Below, one piece after another: positions 9,982 to 20,368 of a stretch of 64,000 nt of DNA. A program made the translations under genes and the position numbers. This stretch comes from Lachnospiraceae bacterium (GTDB lineage Bacteria > Bacillota > Clostridia > Lachnospirales > Lachnospiraceae), in NCBI GenBank assembly GCA_015056905.1, contig SVFI01000003.1:1-64000 (forward strand). Direction: 5' to 3'. The notes below the pieces were generated by a model. That model saw only the letters and a list, made by a program, of their open reading frames with translations. It made no database searches and was not told the DNA's origin. The first letter of the stretch is position 1, and the number at the start of each line of letters is the position of its first letter.

Positions 9982-10689
9982 TTACATTTTCTGACTGTAA
10001 TCTCTCTCCCCGAAAATACTCGTTCCGACTCTGATATAAGTAGCACCTTCTTCAACTGCAACGCAGTAATCACCACTCATTCCCATGGAAAGAGAACCCA
10101 CAGTTACATTATCAATGTTTTTATGCATTATGTCAACAGATAATTGCTTTAAATTTCGGAAATACTGTCGATTTTCCTCTGCATTTTCCACATACGGAGC
10201 AATCGTCATAAGACCTTTGACACAGATGCCCGGCAATGCTGAAATCTGTTCCACAAGTGCTGCCGTTTCCTCCGTTTTCAATCCGAATTTTGACTCCTCC
10301 TGTGCAACATTGACCTCTATCAGTATATTGACCGTCACATTCTTTTTGAGTGCTTCCTTACTGATTTCCTCTGCAAGTCGCAAAGAATCGACACTGTGAA
10401 TGAGATGCACCTTATCCACAATATATTTCACCTTGTTGCGTTGCAGATGACCAATCATATGCCAACGAATATCTTTCGGTAATACCTCGTATTTTTCTAA
10501 AAGCTCCTGTACTTTATTTTCACCGAAATCCCTACACCCATGGGCATACAATTTTGAGATATCCTCCGCCGGATACGTTTTGCTGACTGCAATCAGCGTT
10601 ACATCCTCCTGCTCTCGTCCCGCTTTTTCACAGGCAGTTTTCATATTTTCATAGACTGTATCATAATTTTGAGTAAGCATTCGCTTCAT
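9982..10689 (-). CDS. YggS-family PLP homeostasis protein (PLPBP)
   Basis: LIAVSKTYPAEDI, GENKVQELLEK, HMIGHLQRNKVKYI, SMGMSGDYCVAVEEGATYIRVGTSIFGER. Confidence 0.94.
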   Translation of the reverse strand: MKRMLTQNYDTVYENMKTACEKAGREQEDVTLIAVSKTYPAEDISKLYAHGCRDFGENKVQELLEKYEVLPKDIRWHMIGHLQRNKVKYIVDKVHLIHSVDSLRLAEEISKEALKKNVTVNILIEVNVAQEESKFGLKTEETAALVEQISALPGICVKGLMTIAPYVENAEENRQYFRNLKQLSVDIMHKNIDNVTVGSLSMGMSGDYCVAVEEGATYIRVGTSIFGERDYSQKM

Positions 10690-10710
10690 CCTTCCTGCAT
10701 CATAAACATC

Positions 10711-12111
10711 TTATTCATAAATAAAATCATCCGCATTGACAGTCGAAGCGTCAAGCACAATGTAATCATATTCCGAGAGACCGTATTTCGTATTGGACTT
10801 GACAATCGAATATTCTTCGTTGGAATACAAAATCGTGATGGATGTGAAATCCGCATAACCTTTGTTAATATTGTAAACACCGATAAGCGTTCCCACCTTG
10901 CTAATCTGCATTTTCTCCGCCGAATCCGTCTTACAAATATGGTCACCGATTTTAAAATTACTCGTATCTACATAATAGTACTCATCATCTGCGAAATATA
11001 TTTTCGCCTCGACATTTTTGGTGACAAGCTCGCCTTCTTCATTGTAACTCTCGCGCAAAAACTTACCGGTGGTCCCACCACTCATAGCATCCTGTCTGTA
11101 TGCAATCGGAATCAAAAAGAATTCCTGTTCCGCAATCGCGCTGTTTGGTACTTTAAGCCCTTTTTCCTGATGATATAATATTTCAAGGTCGATGTAACGG
11201 TCCGTCGCAAACGTAATCATGGAATTGGTAAAATCAAGCTTTAAGTAAGTTCCGTCCGCATTTTCAAGAACATTTACTCTTGCCCATGAAGTATATTGAT
11301 TCTTCAAAAACTTTACTTCGACATACTCTTCTTCCAACAGCTCCTGTGCACGCGTTTTTTCCATAGGAATGACAATAGACCAATCCTCGGATTTTAAAAG
11401 CTTATACGCCTTATCCTCCGCACCGACAAGCTGATTTGCCTCGAGTTGTTCCTGTATTTTTTGCTCCTGACCAAACATCTCGTTTGTGACATTCTCAGCC
11501 TTCAAATCCTCATATCCATCAATACCGTACACAACAACACCGCTGGTCGGCGCATACTGAAACGAAACATTGTCCGCCGAACTTCCGAGAATGGAATTGA
11601 TGTTGCTGAGCATATTGTAATTGGACAGTTTGAGTGCCATTCCATCCACCTGTCCCTTAAAATCATATACCTTTTCAAAATCTTTTGCCGTGAAAGAATT
11701 CTGGAAATGAATAATATTATTCTGAATATCTCCGAGGTCTCTGTCAGAAAATAAAATTTCCTCCTCGCTTGACTCCATCATTTCGGCAATTTTACCGGAA
11801 CTGTCAAGCGTATAAATCAAATCACCGCATGCTACATGTTCTGCTTCCCTTGCAAAAAAGTTAATATAACCTGTTCCGCTCGCAGAATATACTGTCTCAT
11901 CTCGGAGGGCAATTCCCTCATATACATTCGGTACACTCAGGGAACCTTCCACAACCTCATATCCGACAATATGTTTCGTATTAAAGTACATAATCATACA
12001 GATAATCATGTAAACAAGAATGACTATAAACACAATCATACCCGGATTCATATGGATTTTTCCCGGTCTGTATTCATTTATATTGGTAATCTTATTACTC
12101 TTTTCCGCCAC
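10711..12111 (-). CDS. HlyD-like membrane-fusion/adaptor protein of unknown function
   Basis: 466 aa; one N-terminal TM (MIVFIVILVYMIICMIMYF) then adaptor/biotinyl-lipoyl-like region. Confidence 0.6.
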   Translation of the reverse strand: MAEKSNKITNINEYRPGKIHMNPGMIVFIVILVYMIICMIMYFNTKHIVGYEVVEGSLSVPNVYEGIALRDETVYSASGTGYINFFAREAEHVACGDLIYTLDSSGKIAEMMESSEEEILFSDRDLGDIQNNIIHFQNSFTAKDFEKVYDFKGQVDGMALKLSNYNMLSNINSILGSSADNVSFQYAPTSGVVVYGIDGYEDLKAENVTNEMFGQEQKIQEQLEANQLVGAEDKAYKLLKSEDWSIVIPMEKTRAQELLEEEYVEVKFLKNQYTSWARVNVLENADGTYLKLDFTNSMITFATDRYIDLEILYHQEKGLKVPNSAIAEQEFFLIPIAYRQDAMSGGTTGKFLRESYNEEGELVTKNVEAKIYFADDEYYYVDTSNFKIGDHICKTDSAEKMQISKVGTLIGVYNINKGYADFTSITILYSNEEYSIVKSNTKYGLSEYDYIVLDASTVNADDFIYE

Positions 12112-12125
12112 ACTGTTCTCCTAAG

Positions 12126-12152
12126 AAAAAGCCTCGGACAGCAATCCGAGGC
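12126..12152 (-). terminator. intrinsic terminator
   Basis: GCCTCGGA-TTGCTG-TCCGAGGC followed by TTTTT on minus strand, just after the 12169 stop. Confidence 0.88.
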
Positions 12153-12168
12153 CTAATATTCATTCTCA

Positions 12169-12588
12169 TTATAAAGATACGATAACCTTTTCTTTTAATG
12201 CCTCCGGCAATTCATCTTCATTCACTCCGACACTGAGTACGAAGTCAATTCCGAATGTCTCGCCAAGTTTTTCAAGTTTATCGATGATTGGTGAAATATC
12301 TTTATCTTCCAAATATGCGATATTTAAGAAGTTATCAAGGAACATCATCTGCAAATCATGATCCTGAGAAATGATGCCACAGAGGAATCCAACAAACTCT
12401 TCACTTGTTGAAACCATGTAATCAGATACGTTAATCAGTCTGACTTTATTATTCAGCTCATACATATGTTTACTATTCTTATCAAGGTATACGATATTAC
12501 CGGTAGCATCCAGCACCTGTGCGTTTACCTTATCTAAAAGATGTTTTGTTTTTCCTTTACCCTTATTGCCAACAATTAACTGAACCAT
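12169..12588 (-). CDS. small P-loop protein of unknown function
   Basis: 139 aa; IVGNKGKGKTKHLL (Walker A); LQMMFLDNF possible Walker B. Confidence 0.75.
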   Translation of the reverse strand: MVQLIVGNKGKGKTKHLLDKVNAQVLDATGNIVYLDKNSKHMYELNNKVRLINVSDYMVSTSEEFVGFLCGIISQDHDLQMMFLDNFLNIAYLEDKDISPIIDKLEKLGETFGIDFVLSVGVNEDELPEALKEKVIVSL

Positions 12589-12669
12589 ATGTAAGCCCTC
12601 CTATTGATATGTGTCATTTCGGAAAATTTGTGCAAATTGATGTTTCTTTGCTCTCTTCCGATATTATTT

Positions 12670-12698
12670 ATTATAAATTATATCCTAATAAAAAACAA
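12670..12698 (-). promoter_or_regulatory. possible sigma-A promoter TTGTTT-N17-TATAAT for the P-loop gene
   Basis: aaacaa 12693-12698 and attata 12670-12675 on + strand. Confidence 0.45.
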
Positions 12699-12732
12699 CC
12701 ATTTTCCACTTTTTTTATAGATTCCTGTCATT

Positions 12733-13731
12733 TTAAATCTGATCAAGTAACCCGGTCATTTCCTGATAAAGATACTGTCTCTCGCTGCAATTCAAAATAA
12801 CGGAAACATATGGGTTCCCCGAAGAATCTTTACTGAGAAGAATCAAACAATTACGCGCTGCCGCTGTCGTACCGGTCTTTCCCCCGACAACAGAAATTCC
12901 TTCCGGCGGTGTATAATCTCCGCGCAGGAACAAATTAGTGGTGGCACAGGAATATTCCTTCGCATTACCCTCAGCATCATAATAAATTGTCTCATATGCA
13001 TCCTGATGGATAATCTGCGTAAACTCGGAATATTTCATTACTTCCTGAAAAATCAGATACATGTCATACGCACAGGAATAATGATCATCCTGTGTCAGTC
13101 CATGAGGATTTTTGAAATTGGAATTCGTGGCACCGAGCGCCTTGGCTTCCGCATTCATCATCTCACAAAAAGCCTCCTCACTGCCCCCGATATTTTCAGC
13201 TATCATGACTGCAACATCGTTCGCAGACTGCATCAAAAGCGCGTGAAGTGCCTGATCAAGTGTCATCTTATCTCCCGGTTCAAGACCGAGAAGCGTTGCT
13301 CCGCTTTCATTAATTTTAACATTTTCGGATGCTGTAAGAACCATATCCAGTTCCCCGTGTTTCAATGCGACAAGCGCTGTAAGTACCTTCGTAAGAGAAG
13401 CAGGTGCAAGCTGAAGATTCTCATCCTTGGCATAAACAATCCGTTTTCCGTTAATATCACATAACACACCGGAAAGTGCTTCAGATAAATCCACCGCTCC
13501 AGTAGGAAGCGTCTCCTCGTCCTGCAGACAAAGCTGCTCTGCAAACGGGCTCGCTTTTCCTTCTTCACCTGCGCTGGAACTACTCTTCTCAAAACGATAT
13601 GCACTTACATTTACTTCCGGGTCATATGCCATCGGAAGCTGATTACCATTACATCCACCGAGTAGCAGACACGCCAGGAACAGTATTGCTGTTATTCTGC
13701 TTCTTTTATTTGTACATTTCACGCCACTCAA
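12733..13731 (-). CDS. dacF: D-alanyl-D-alanine carboxypeptidase, predicted lipoprotein
   Basis: SLTK, SAN, KTG penicillin-binding motifs; lipobox LLGGC. Confidence 0.9.
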   Translation of the reverse strand: MSGVKCTNKRSRITAILFLACLLLGGCNGNQLPMAYDPEVNVSAYRFEKSSSSAGEEGKASPFAEQLCLQDEETLPTGAVDLSEALSGVLCDINGKRIVYAKDENLQLAPASLTKVLTALVALKHGELDMVLTASENVKINESGATLLGLEPGDKMTLDQALHALLMQSANDVAVMIAENIGGSEEAFCEMMNAEAKALGATNSNFKNPHGLTQDDHYSCAYDMYLIFQEVMKYSEFTQIIHQDAYETIYYDAEGNAKEYSCATTNLFLRGDYTPPEGISVVGGKTGTTAAARNCLILLSKDSSGNPYVSVILNCSERQYLYQEMTGLLDQI

Positions 13732-14101
13732 GGTCTCCTCTGCTCAAAGATTTAATGAGAAGTTCCGCTGTCGCAAGATTCGTTGCAAGCGGAATGTTAT
13801 GCATATCACAAAGACGGACTAAATTGTTAACATCCGGCTCGTGAATTTTCTGTGTGTACGGGTCACGCAAAAAGATAACAAGGTCAATCTGGTTGTGTTC
13901 AATCTGCGCGCCGAGCTGCTGCGCTCCTCCGAGATGTCCCGCCAGATATTTGTGAATGTTCAGATTGGTTACCTCTTCAATCAAACGTCCCGTCGTTCCG
14001 GTCGCATACAGTTCATTTTTGCTTAAAATCCCTCTGTATGCAATGCAGAAATTCTGCATAAGTTTCTTTTTGGCATCATGTGCAATCAGTGCAATATTCA
14101 T
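13706..14101 (-). CDS. mgsA: methylglyoxal synthase
   Basis: [58 protein letters not shown]. Confidence 0.95.
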   Translation of the reverse strand: MNIALIAHDAKKKLMQNFCIAYRGILSKNELYATGTTGRLIEEVTNLNIHKYLAGHLGGAQQLGAQIEHNQIDLVIFLRDPYTQKIHEPDVNNLVRLCDMHNIPLATNLATAELLIKSLSRGDLEWREMYK

Positions 14102-14121
14102 ATGTAACACCCTCTCTCAAA

Positions 14122-15234
14122 TTACGTATATTTTCTGACACACTGCAAGCGTACATTCAGTACTACCCCCATACCGATGTACAGACTGAGCAGTGATGTT
14201 AAACCATAGCTAACGAATGGCAACGGAATTCCGGTATTCGGCAAAACTCCCGTCGCAACCGAAATGTTAATAAAACTTTGAAAACCTATCAGCGTTGCCA
14301 TTCCCGAAGCAATCAGTGTTCCTGCAAGATCCTTCGCCTTTCTCGCTGCCATCAGGCATTCAAAGGTAATCAGCAACAAGAGAACAATAACCGTACATCC
14401 ACCCAAAAAACCAAGTTCTTCCCCGACAATTGCGAAAATAAAATCCGTCTGGGGCTCCGAGATAAAATTACCGTTCTTTACAGAACTGATTTCATTATTA
14501 TTGAGCCCTTTTCCAAGCAATTGTCCGCTTCCGATGGCTATTTTGGAATTATCTTGCTGATACCCCTGTGTTGTCGAATACTCCTCAGGATTCAGCCATG
14601 CCAGAATACGCGTCTGCTGATAGTCTTTAATCAATTCCTGATCCGGTTGCAGCACAATCGCCAGAAAAATGATGGCAGCAGGAATGACGACGACAAGTAC
14701 CCCGAATATAATTTTATAACTCAGCCCTCCGATAAAAAGAAGCGCACAGAACAATAGTCCAATCATGATACTCGTCGACAAATCAGGCTGTCTGTATATA
14801 AGCAAAAGCGGCGGTATCAACAGCGCTATCATCATCAGTATCGTCTTCAGAGAACTGATGTTTTCCTTATGTTTCATAATAAACTGTGCATAAAATAAAA
14901 TCAACATAATTTTGGCTGTCTCCGACGGCTGGAAACGGATTCCGGCAATGGAAATCCAGCGCTGCGCATTGTTCGTTGTTTCGCCGAAAATCTCCACTAA
15001 AAGCAGCAAAAGTACATTCGCCACATATATTACCCAGTAAAATCGGAGGAACGTTGAGTAATCAAAAAGTGAAATGACTACCATCAGGAACAAGCCCATG
15101 ACAAATCCAAGAATCTGTTTGGACTGGTAGGACTCATTTGCGCTCCCGATCACAAGAATTCCGATGACCGTCAGGGCAACCAACATAAGTATTAATTTAA
15201 AATCATAATCTCTGACGCGATATCTCTTTAGCAT
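14122..15234 (-). CDS. rodA: SEDS-family rod-shape protein RodA/FtsW
   Basis: Polytopic; FQPSETAKIMLILF; NTGIPLPFVSYGLTSLLS. Confidence 0.93.
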   Translation of the reverse strand: MLKRYRVRDYDFKLILMLVALTVIGILVIGSANESYQSKQILGFVMGLFLMVVISLFDYSTFLRFYWVIYVANVLLLLLVEIFGETTNNAQRWISIAGIRFQPSETAKIMLILFYAQFIMKHKENISSLKTILMMIALLIPPLLLIYRQPDLSTSIMIGLLFCALLFIGGLSYKIIFGVLVVVIPAAIIFLAIVLQPDQELIKDYQQTRILAWLNPEEYSTTQGYQQDNSKIAIGSGQLLGKGLNNNEISSVKNGNFISEPQTDFIFAIVGEELGFLGGCTVIVLLLLITFECLMAARKAKDLAGTLIASGMATLIGFQSFINISVATGVLPNTGIPLPFVSYGLTSLLSLYIGMGVVLNVRLQCVRKYT

Positions 15235-15238
15235 GTTC

Positions 15239-15454
15239 TCACCAAAATACGTTTATTTTTCGTTTGCTGACTTCTATTTCCATTTTCCCCGGCTCAATCT
15301 GAATGTATCGCGATAACACTTTTGCAATATCCTTTTTAATGAGCTCCATCATTTCCGGGGAACAGTTAAAGCGATCCGAAATCAGGAGAATCTTAAGTCT
15401 GTCCTTCGCAACATCTTTTGATCTTTTTTTGTGAAACAAACCTTTTATGCTCAT
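15239..15454 (-). CDS. minE: cell division topological specificity factor MinE
   Basis: MSIKGLFHKKRSKDVAKDRLKILLISDR; start reset to ATG at 15454. Confidence 0.93.
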   Translation of the reverse strand: MSIKGLFHKKRSKDVAKDRLKILLISDRFNCSPEMMELIKKDIAKVLSRYIQIEPGKMEIEVSKRKINVFW

Positions 15455-15467
15455 GCTCTGACCCTCC

Positions 15468-16259
15468 TTAATTCTTCTGGAAAATACCGGCAAAACGGAA
15501 CCAGACCGACTTCTCTTTTTCCGGGTCAAAGATTGGAACCTCTTCTCCCAATATTCTGTTACAAATGTTCATATAAGCTCTGCCCGCGATACTCTGTCCA
15601 CAGACAAGCGGTTCGCCGTGATTGGTCGAGACAACGACCTCCTCATCGTCATATACCGCCCCAATCAAATCAACAGATAAAATATCGACAACATCCGCTA
15701 CACTCATCATATCTCCACGGCGAATCATATCACTGCGCAGACGATTTACGACAAGGTCAACTTTTCCGACTTCGTATGCATGCAAAAGTCCGATAATCCT
15801 ATCCGCATCGCGGATGGCTGACACCTCCGGCGTTGTTACAACAATTGCACGGTCCGCTCCTGCAATCGCATTTTGAAAACCTCTCTCAATTCCCGCCGGA
15901 CAATCAAGCAATATGTAATCAAACTGGTCTTTGAGCTGCTGTGTCAGCTTTCTCATCTGTTCCGGATTTACTGCTGTCTTATCCCGTGTCTGTGCACACG
16001 GAAGCAGATAAAGTCCGGGATAACGTTTGTCTTTAATCAAGGCCTGCTTTATCCTGCAATGCCCTTCCACAACATCAACCAGATTGTAGACAATCCGGTT
16101 TTCCAGACCCATAACCACATCGAGATTACGAAGTCCGATATCGGTATCTATCAGTACTACTTTCTTTCCAAGATAGGCAAGTCCTGTTCCTATGTTTGCT
16201 GTCGTTGTAGTTTTTCCTACACCGCCTTTTCCGGATGTGATGACAATTACTTCACTCAT
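15468..16259 (-). CDS. minD: septum site-determining ATPase MinD
   Basis: MSEVIVITSGKGGVGKTTTTANIG deviant Walker A. Confidence 0.97.
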   Translation of the reverse strand: MSEVIVITSGKGGVGKTTTTANIGTGLAYLGKKVVLIDTDIGLRNLDVVMGLENRIVYNLVDVVEGHCRIKQALIKDKRYPGLYLLPCAQTRDKTAVNPEQMRKLTQQLKDQFDYILLDCPAGIERGFQNAIAGADRAIVVTTPEVSAIRDADRIIGLLHAYEVGKVDLVVNRLRSDMIRRGDMMSVADVVDILSVDLIGAVYDDEEVVVSTNHGEPLVCGQSIAGRAYMNICNRILGEEVPIFDPEKEKSVWFRFAGIFQKN

Positions 16260-16303
16260 AATTTTTCCTCATCTTTCATGAAATATTTGTCCCCTGCATC
16301 TCG

Positions 16304-16969
16304 TCAATCGAGTGTCTGCAGTAATTCTTCCGTATTCATAAGATCATCAAAGACAATCTCTTCTCCTTTCAGGTATGCCATCTGCGGAGACGTTTGTTTT
16401 TTGCGCCCCCAAAAGCCTTTTCCTTTGTTGTTTCCTTTGTGTTCACCGATACGCAAGGATTCCGGATTCATGGAAAGTGCTGCGACAAAATGCGGATTCC
16501 CGTCCGCTCCCGCATAAGCAGATCCCTCCAGATTCCCAAGCACGATAATATCCTTTTTGGATATGACACAACTTCCTTTTTCCACATTTCCTAAAATGAT
16601 AATACTCTGCTCTGTCTCAAGCACATTTTTGTCTGTCAGGCTTCCCCTGAAAAACTGTGCGGAGTCACTTTCCAGAAGTTGTGCATAGGAGCCGACCGCG
16701 CGGTCAAATACTTCCCCGTTTTCGTCAGATACAACACAAACAATATTCACACTGCTTGTCTCCTGTATGCAATCCAAAATGGCGTCCTCTTCCTCCGGTG
16801 TATTTTTTCTTCCATCAAATGTGACCGCAAGCTTCGCCTTCCCGAAGAATTTTTCGGACTCTCTGAACTTTTCCGAAATCTCAGCCAGAATTTCCTCGAG
16901 TGTCGCTTCATCAGCTATCACAATTTTTATTCCACTCGAAAAACTTTTCAGTCTGACCTTTTCTTTCAT
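16304..16969 (-). CDS. minC: septum site-determining protein MinC
   Basis: Position before minD; FFRGSLTDKNVLETEQSIIILGNVEKGSCV...DIIVLGNLEGSAYAG. Confidence 0.9.
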   Translation of the reverse strand: MKEKVRLKSFSSGIKIVIADEATLEEILAEISEKFRESEKFFGKAKLAVTFDGRKNTPEEEDAILDCIQETSSVNIVCVVSDENGEVFDRAVGSYAQLLESDSAQFFRGSLTDKNVLETEQSIIILGNVEKGSCVISKKDIIVLGNLEGSAYAGADGNPHFVAALSMNPESLRIGEHKGNNKGKGFWGRKKQTSPQMAYLKGEEIVFDDLMNTEELLQTLD

Positions 16970-16989
16970 GTCATCATCCTTTCCTAAGC

Positions 16990-19857
16990 TTAATCACCGG
17001 TCACCTGTGTTGCATTTTCATCTTCTGCCGTTCCCGTAATCAGTTCTTCCACCTCTTCGAGTCCGAAATAATACATGATTACATCTTTCGTCATCTGCGC
17101 CGCATTGTCGGAAGCATAACCGTATGCAATACGCGTTGCTATCGCAATCTCAGGAGCCTCATAAGGAGCATAGCACACAAAAAGTGCATGGTTCGGACGT
17201 TTTTTGTTTTCCTGTGCCGTACCGGTTTTTCCCGCCACATTCACAGCCAGTCCTTCATAGTAGGCTTTATCCTGTACCACCTGTCTCATGCCGGAGTGAA
17301 TCGCATTCCATGTCGATTGTGAAATTTCAACCTTATTCCTGAGTTCCGGTGTGTAATCTTTCAACAGATTCCCTTCCGAATCAGTTGTTTTATCAAGAAT
17401 GCTGAGATTGTAACAATTTCCGCCGTTTGCAACTGTTGTCACATACCGTGCAAGTCCGACGGTGGAATAGTTGTTATTCCCCTGTCCGATGGACGAACGA
17501 ATCGCATCAAAATCCGACACCTTCGGTGCACTTTCCGAAATCTCAATTCCGGATTTATCTGATAATCCAAATTGGTCCGCATAAAATGCCAGCTTGGATA
17601 AACCTGTATCACTGTCATAAACACCGTCCAGACGGCTCAAGCGATATCCTGTCTCATAAAAATAACAGTTACAAGAATTACCGATAGCTCCGGATATACT
17701 GAGCGCCCCATGTGCACTTGGTGAAATCCAGCATTTTGCAACCGGCTTAATCGTATCCCATGTTCCGCGGCAGATAATATCTTCTCCCGCGCTTACAACG
17801 CCCTCTTCAAGGGCTGTGGTTGCTGAAACCATCTTGAACGTGGAACCTGGTGCTGACAGCTGCTGCGTTGCATAATTCCACATCGGCTGGGATAAGTCGT
17901 TGTAAATCTTGTTATAATACTCAGAATCAATCGAGTTCGTCAAGCGATTGTTATCATATCCCGGGTATGTCACACAGGCGCGCACCTCGCCGGTATTGGT
18001 ATCCGTAACAACGCAGGACCCGGAACACGGATCAAGTGCAAGCTGCGCCGGTGTAATATCAAGATTTTTAATCTTATCCATCATAAATGAATACGCTGTC
18101 TTGGCACCGCTCTCAAGAGCTGCTTTTTCCTCGTCCGTTCCATCAATGATATTTTGCTCAAATAAGAGCAGACAAACCTGACGACCGGTAATTTGGTCAT
18201 CAAGAAGCATATATTTGTACAACCGCTTGTTAAAATACGAATCATGTACGATATGCTCTGCAATATAATCAATCAGCTTAAGATAAATCTCTTCCGAATC
18301 TGAGTACTGCGACTCAAGACTAAGCTTTGTAATATCAATCCAGCCCCTGGAAATCAAATAACTCAAATACTCTCTCATGCTGATATTTTCATCTTTTTTC
18401 CAAGCAAGATAGGTCTCATCTTCCTTGTCTATCTCACTGATCTTAATCACATCATTCTCCTCAAGCATATCGACAATGGCAAGTTGATATACCTGATACT
18501 CAAGTGGCAGGCGGTCATATGGGGTTGCGGTTGTCTCCAGCTCACTTCGGAGATTGGCAACCACAGAGTCCTGTTTGGATTCAAATGCAGCCAGCACCAA
18601 CCGTTCCGTTTCCTTTGCATTTTCGTGTGTAAAATGTCCTGTATCAATAATATTGTTATTGAAAAGTGCAAAATACACATCATAAATCGGAATTCTGATT
18701 TTGGAAGCCGATGCATTTTCGTCTGCAACATATTGTTTGATATTTTCGATATTGGAAACAAGAATACCGGCTATTTTCTGCTCCAGAAGGTTGTACACCG
18801 CCTTCTGTAAATCCTTGTCAATCGTAAGATAAACATCATTACCGGCCGAAGGTTCTTTCCGGTCACTCGTCTCAATCACCTTACCGAGGTTGTCCACGTA
18901 TACAACCTCAGTTCCTTTCGTCCCCTGCAAGGTTGTCTCCATATATTGTTCAATACCGGCTTTTCCGACAATATCCGTAAGAGAATATTTCTCATTTTCT
19001 GCAGACAACCCTTCGTATTCTTCATTCGAAATTTTACCGATATATCCAATCAGATGTGAGAAATAAACACTATCTACATACTTGCGGACCGTATCTTCCG
19101 TGACAGACACTCCATCGAGACTCTCACTGTTCTCCATCACCATCGCAACCGTCTCTTCCGACACGTCTTTCGCCACCGTTGTCGCAATATATTTCTGGTA
19201 GCCGTTTAAGCTCATCGCATAGCGTATCGTAATAATCTGAAGCAGTTTTTCCTTCGTGTAACCGCTTCCGACAATAAAATCCGAATCTGTATTTTCCGGG
19301 TCCATGTACTCGCCGACAGCGAATTTCTTCGTTCCTGCAAGATAATTGATCACATCCTGTGCTGTCGCTGTTCTCTGCGCATATGTCAACTTATCGGTAT
19401 AAGCCTGTCCGTAAACATCGGCAAGAAAACGAAGAAGCTGCGTTCCTTCCACAGTAAATACATAATTGTTATTTTCATCCAGCACAATATCAAAATCATT
19501 CTCAATGCGGTCTCCACCTTCTTCAATCATATCAATCAGTGTGGAAATCGTATCATTTAAACGTCTGTTTTTCCCGCTTCCGGACTCATATACGTCCTCA
19601 ATCATAACGGAATATGCAAGCTCGTTATATGCCAGAAGTTCTCCGTTCATGTCATAAATATTACCACGCGTGCCCGGAATCGTTCTCTCTTTTCGTATCG
19701 TCAATTTAAAATTATCCAGATATTCATTCCCGTGAACAATCTGAAGTTCAAACAACCGGTATACCAGAACGCCAAACAATGCAAAAAACACCAAGATCAA
19801 AACGAAAATTCTGGACGTTATCATATTCAGAACAGATTCTTTGATCGATCTAAGCAA
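16990..19857 (-). CDS. mrdA: penicillin-binding protein 2 (class B PBP) with large insertion
   Basis: 955 aa; N-terminal TM, GIEQYMETTLQGTKG, APGSTFK (catalytic Ser about residue 672), SCN, AGKTGTAQ. Confidence 0.93.
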   Translation of the reverse strand: MLRSIKESVLNMITSRIFVLILVFFALFGVLVYRLFELQIVHGNEYLDNFKLTIRKERTIPGTRGNIYDMNGELLAYNELAYSVMIEDVYESGSGKNRRLNDTISTLIDMIEEGGDRIENDFDIVLDENNNYVFTVEGTQLLRFLADVYGQAYTDKLTYAQRTATAQDVINYLAGTKKFAVGEYMDPENTDSDFIVGSGYTKEKLLQIITIRYAMSLNGYQKYIATTVAKDVSEETVAMVMENSESLDGVSVTEDTVRKYVDSVYFSHLIGYIGKISNEEYEGLSAENEKYSLTDIVGKAGIEQYMETTLQGTKGTEVVYVDNLGKVIETSDRKEPSAGNDVYLTIDKDLQKAVYNLLEQKIAGILVSNIENIKQYVADENASASKIRIPIYDVYFALFNNNIIDTGHFTHENAKETERLVLAAFESKQDSVVANLRSELETTATPYDRLPLEYQVYQLAIVDMLEENDVIKISEIDKEDETYLAWKKDENISMREYLSYLISRGWIDITKLSLESQYSDSEEIYLKLIDYIAEHIVHDSYFNKRLYKYMLLDDQITGRQVCLLLFEQNIIDGTDEEKAALESGAKTAYSFMMDKIKNLDITPAQLALDPCSGSCVVTDTNTGEVRACVTYPGYDNNRLTNSIDSEYYNKIYNDLSQPMWNYATQQLSAPGSTFKMVSATTALEEGVVSAGEDIICRGTWDTIKPVAKCWISPSAHGALSISGAIGNSCNCYFYETGYRLSRLDGVYDSDTGLSKLAFYADQFGLSDKSGIEISESAPKVSDFDAIRSSIGQGNNNYSTVGLARYVTTVANGGNCYNLSILDKTTDSEGNLLKDYTPELRNKVEISQSTWNAIHSGMRQVVQDKAYYEGLAVNVAGKTGTAQENKKRPNHALFVCYAPYEAPEIAIATRIAYGYASDNAAQMTKDVIMYYFGLEEVEELITGTAEDENATQVTGD

Positions 19858-20368
19858 AACTATCCTCGCTCCTTTTTTCTCCCTGTTCCAGTTTTCCTGT
19901 CACAAACCGGATAAACGGATACAGCACAAGTGTAACCACAATCGTGTATACGACCTCCGGTATCATAATGCTTGTCAGATAATGCATAAAGTGAAATCTT
20001 CCCCTAAGTAAGAAGAGAAGAACATAATAGGTAAATCCAAGCACAAAATCACTCGCCATAATAAGCACAATCGGCAGTTTGATGTCGTCTTTGTAAAAAA
20101 TCTGTTTGAAATTACCATTGATATAACCTATATACATGTAAATCAGCGCATGGAAACACAGCACATCTCCGAAAAATATATCGTAGAGGAGTCCCGCCGA
20201 AAAACCGACGAGAAGTCCGCACGTTTTACCACACATAAACCCGAAAGCCGCCGTCAAAATAATAAGCAAATTCGGTGCGATACCTCCGAATGACAAACTT
20301 CGGAACAATGTAGACTGCAGAACAAAACATACAACAACCATGACCGCTATAAAAATATTACGTTTCAT
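19850..20368 (-). CDS. mreD: rod shape-determining protein MreD
   Basis: 172-aa polytopic protein between mreC and mrdA; RSLSFGGIAPNLLIILTAAFGFMCG. Confidence 0.88.
   Translation of the reverse strand: MKRNIFIAVMVVVCFVLQSTLFRSLSFGGIAPNLLIILTAAFGFMCGKTCGLLVGFSAGLLYDIFFGDVLCFHALIYMYIGYINGNFKQIFYKDDIKLPIVLIMASDFVLGFTYYVLLFLLRGRFHFMHYLTSIMIPEVVYTIVVTLVLYPFIRFVTGKLEQGEKRSEDSFA

Noticed and set aside
15873-16517. 214-aa + strand ORF
   Set aside because: Shadow ORF opposite minD/minC; no independent RBS or domain support
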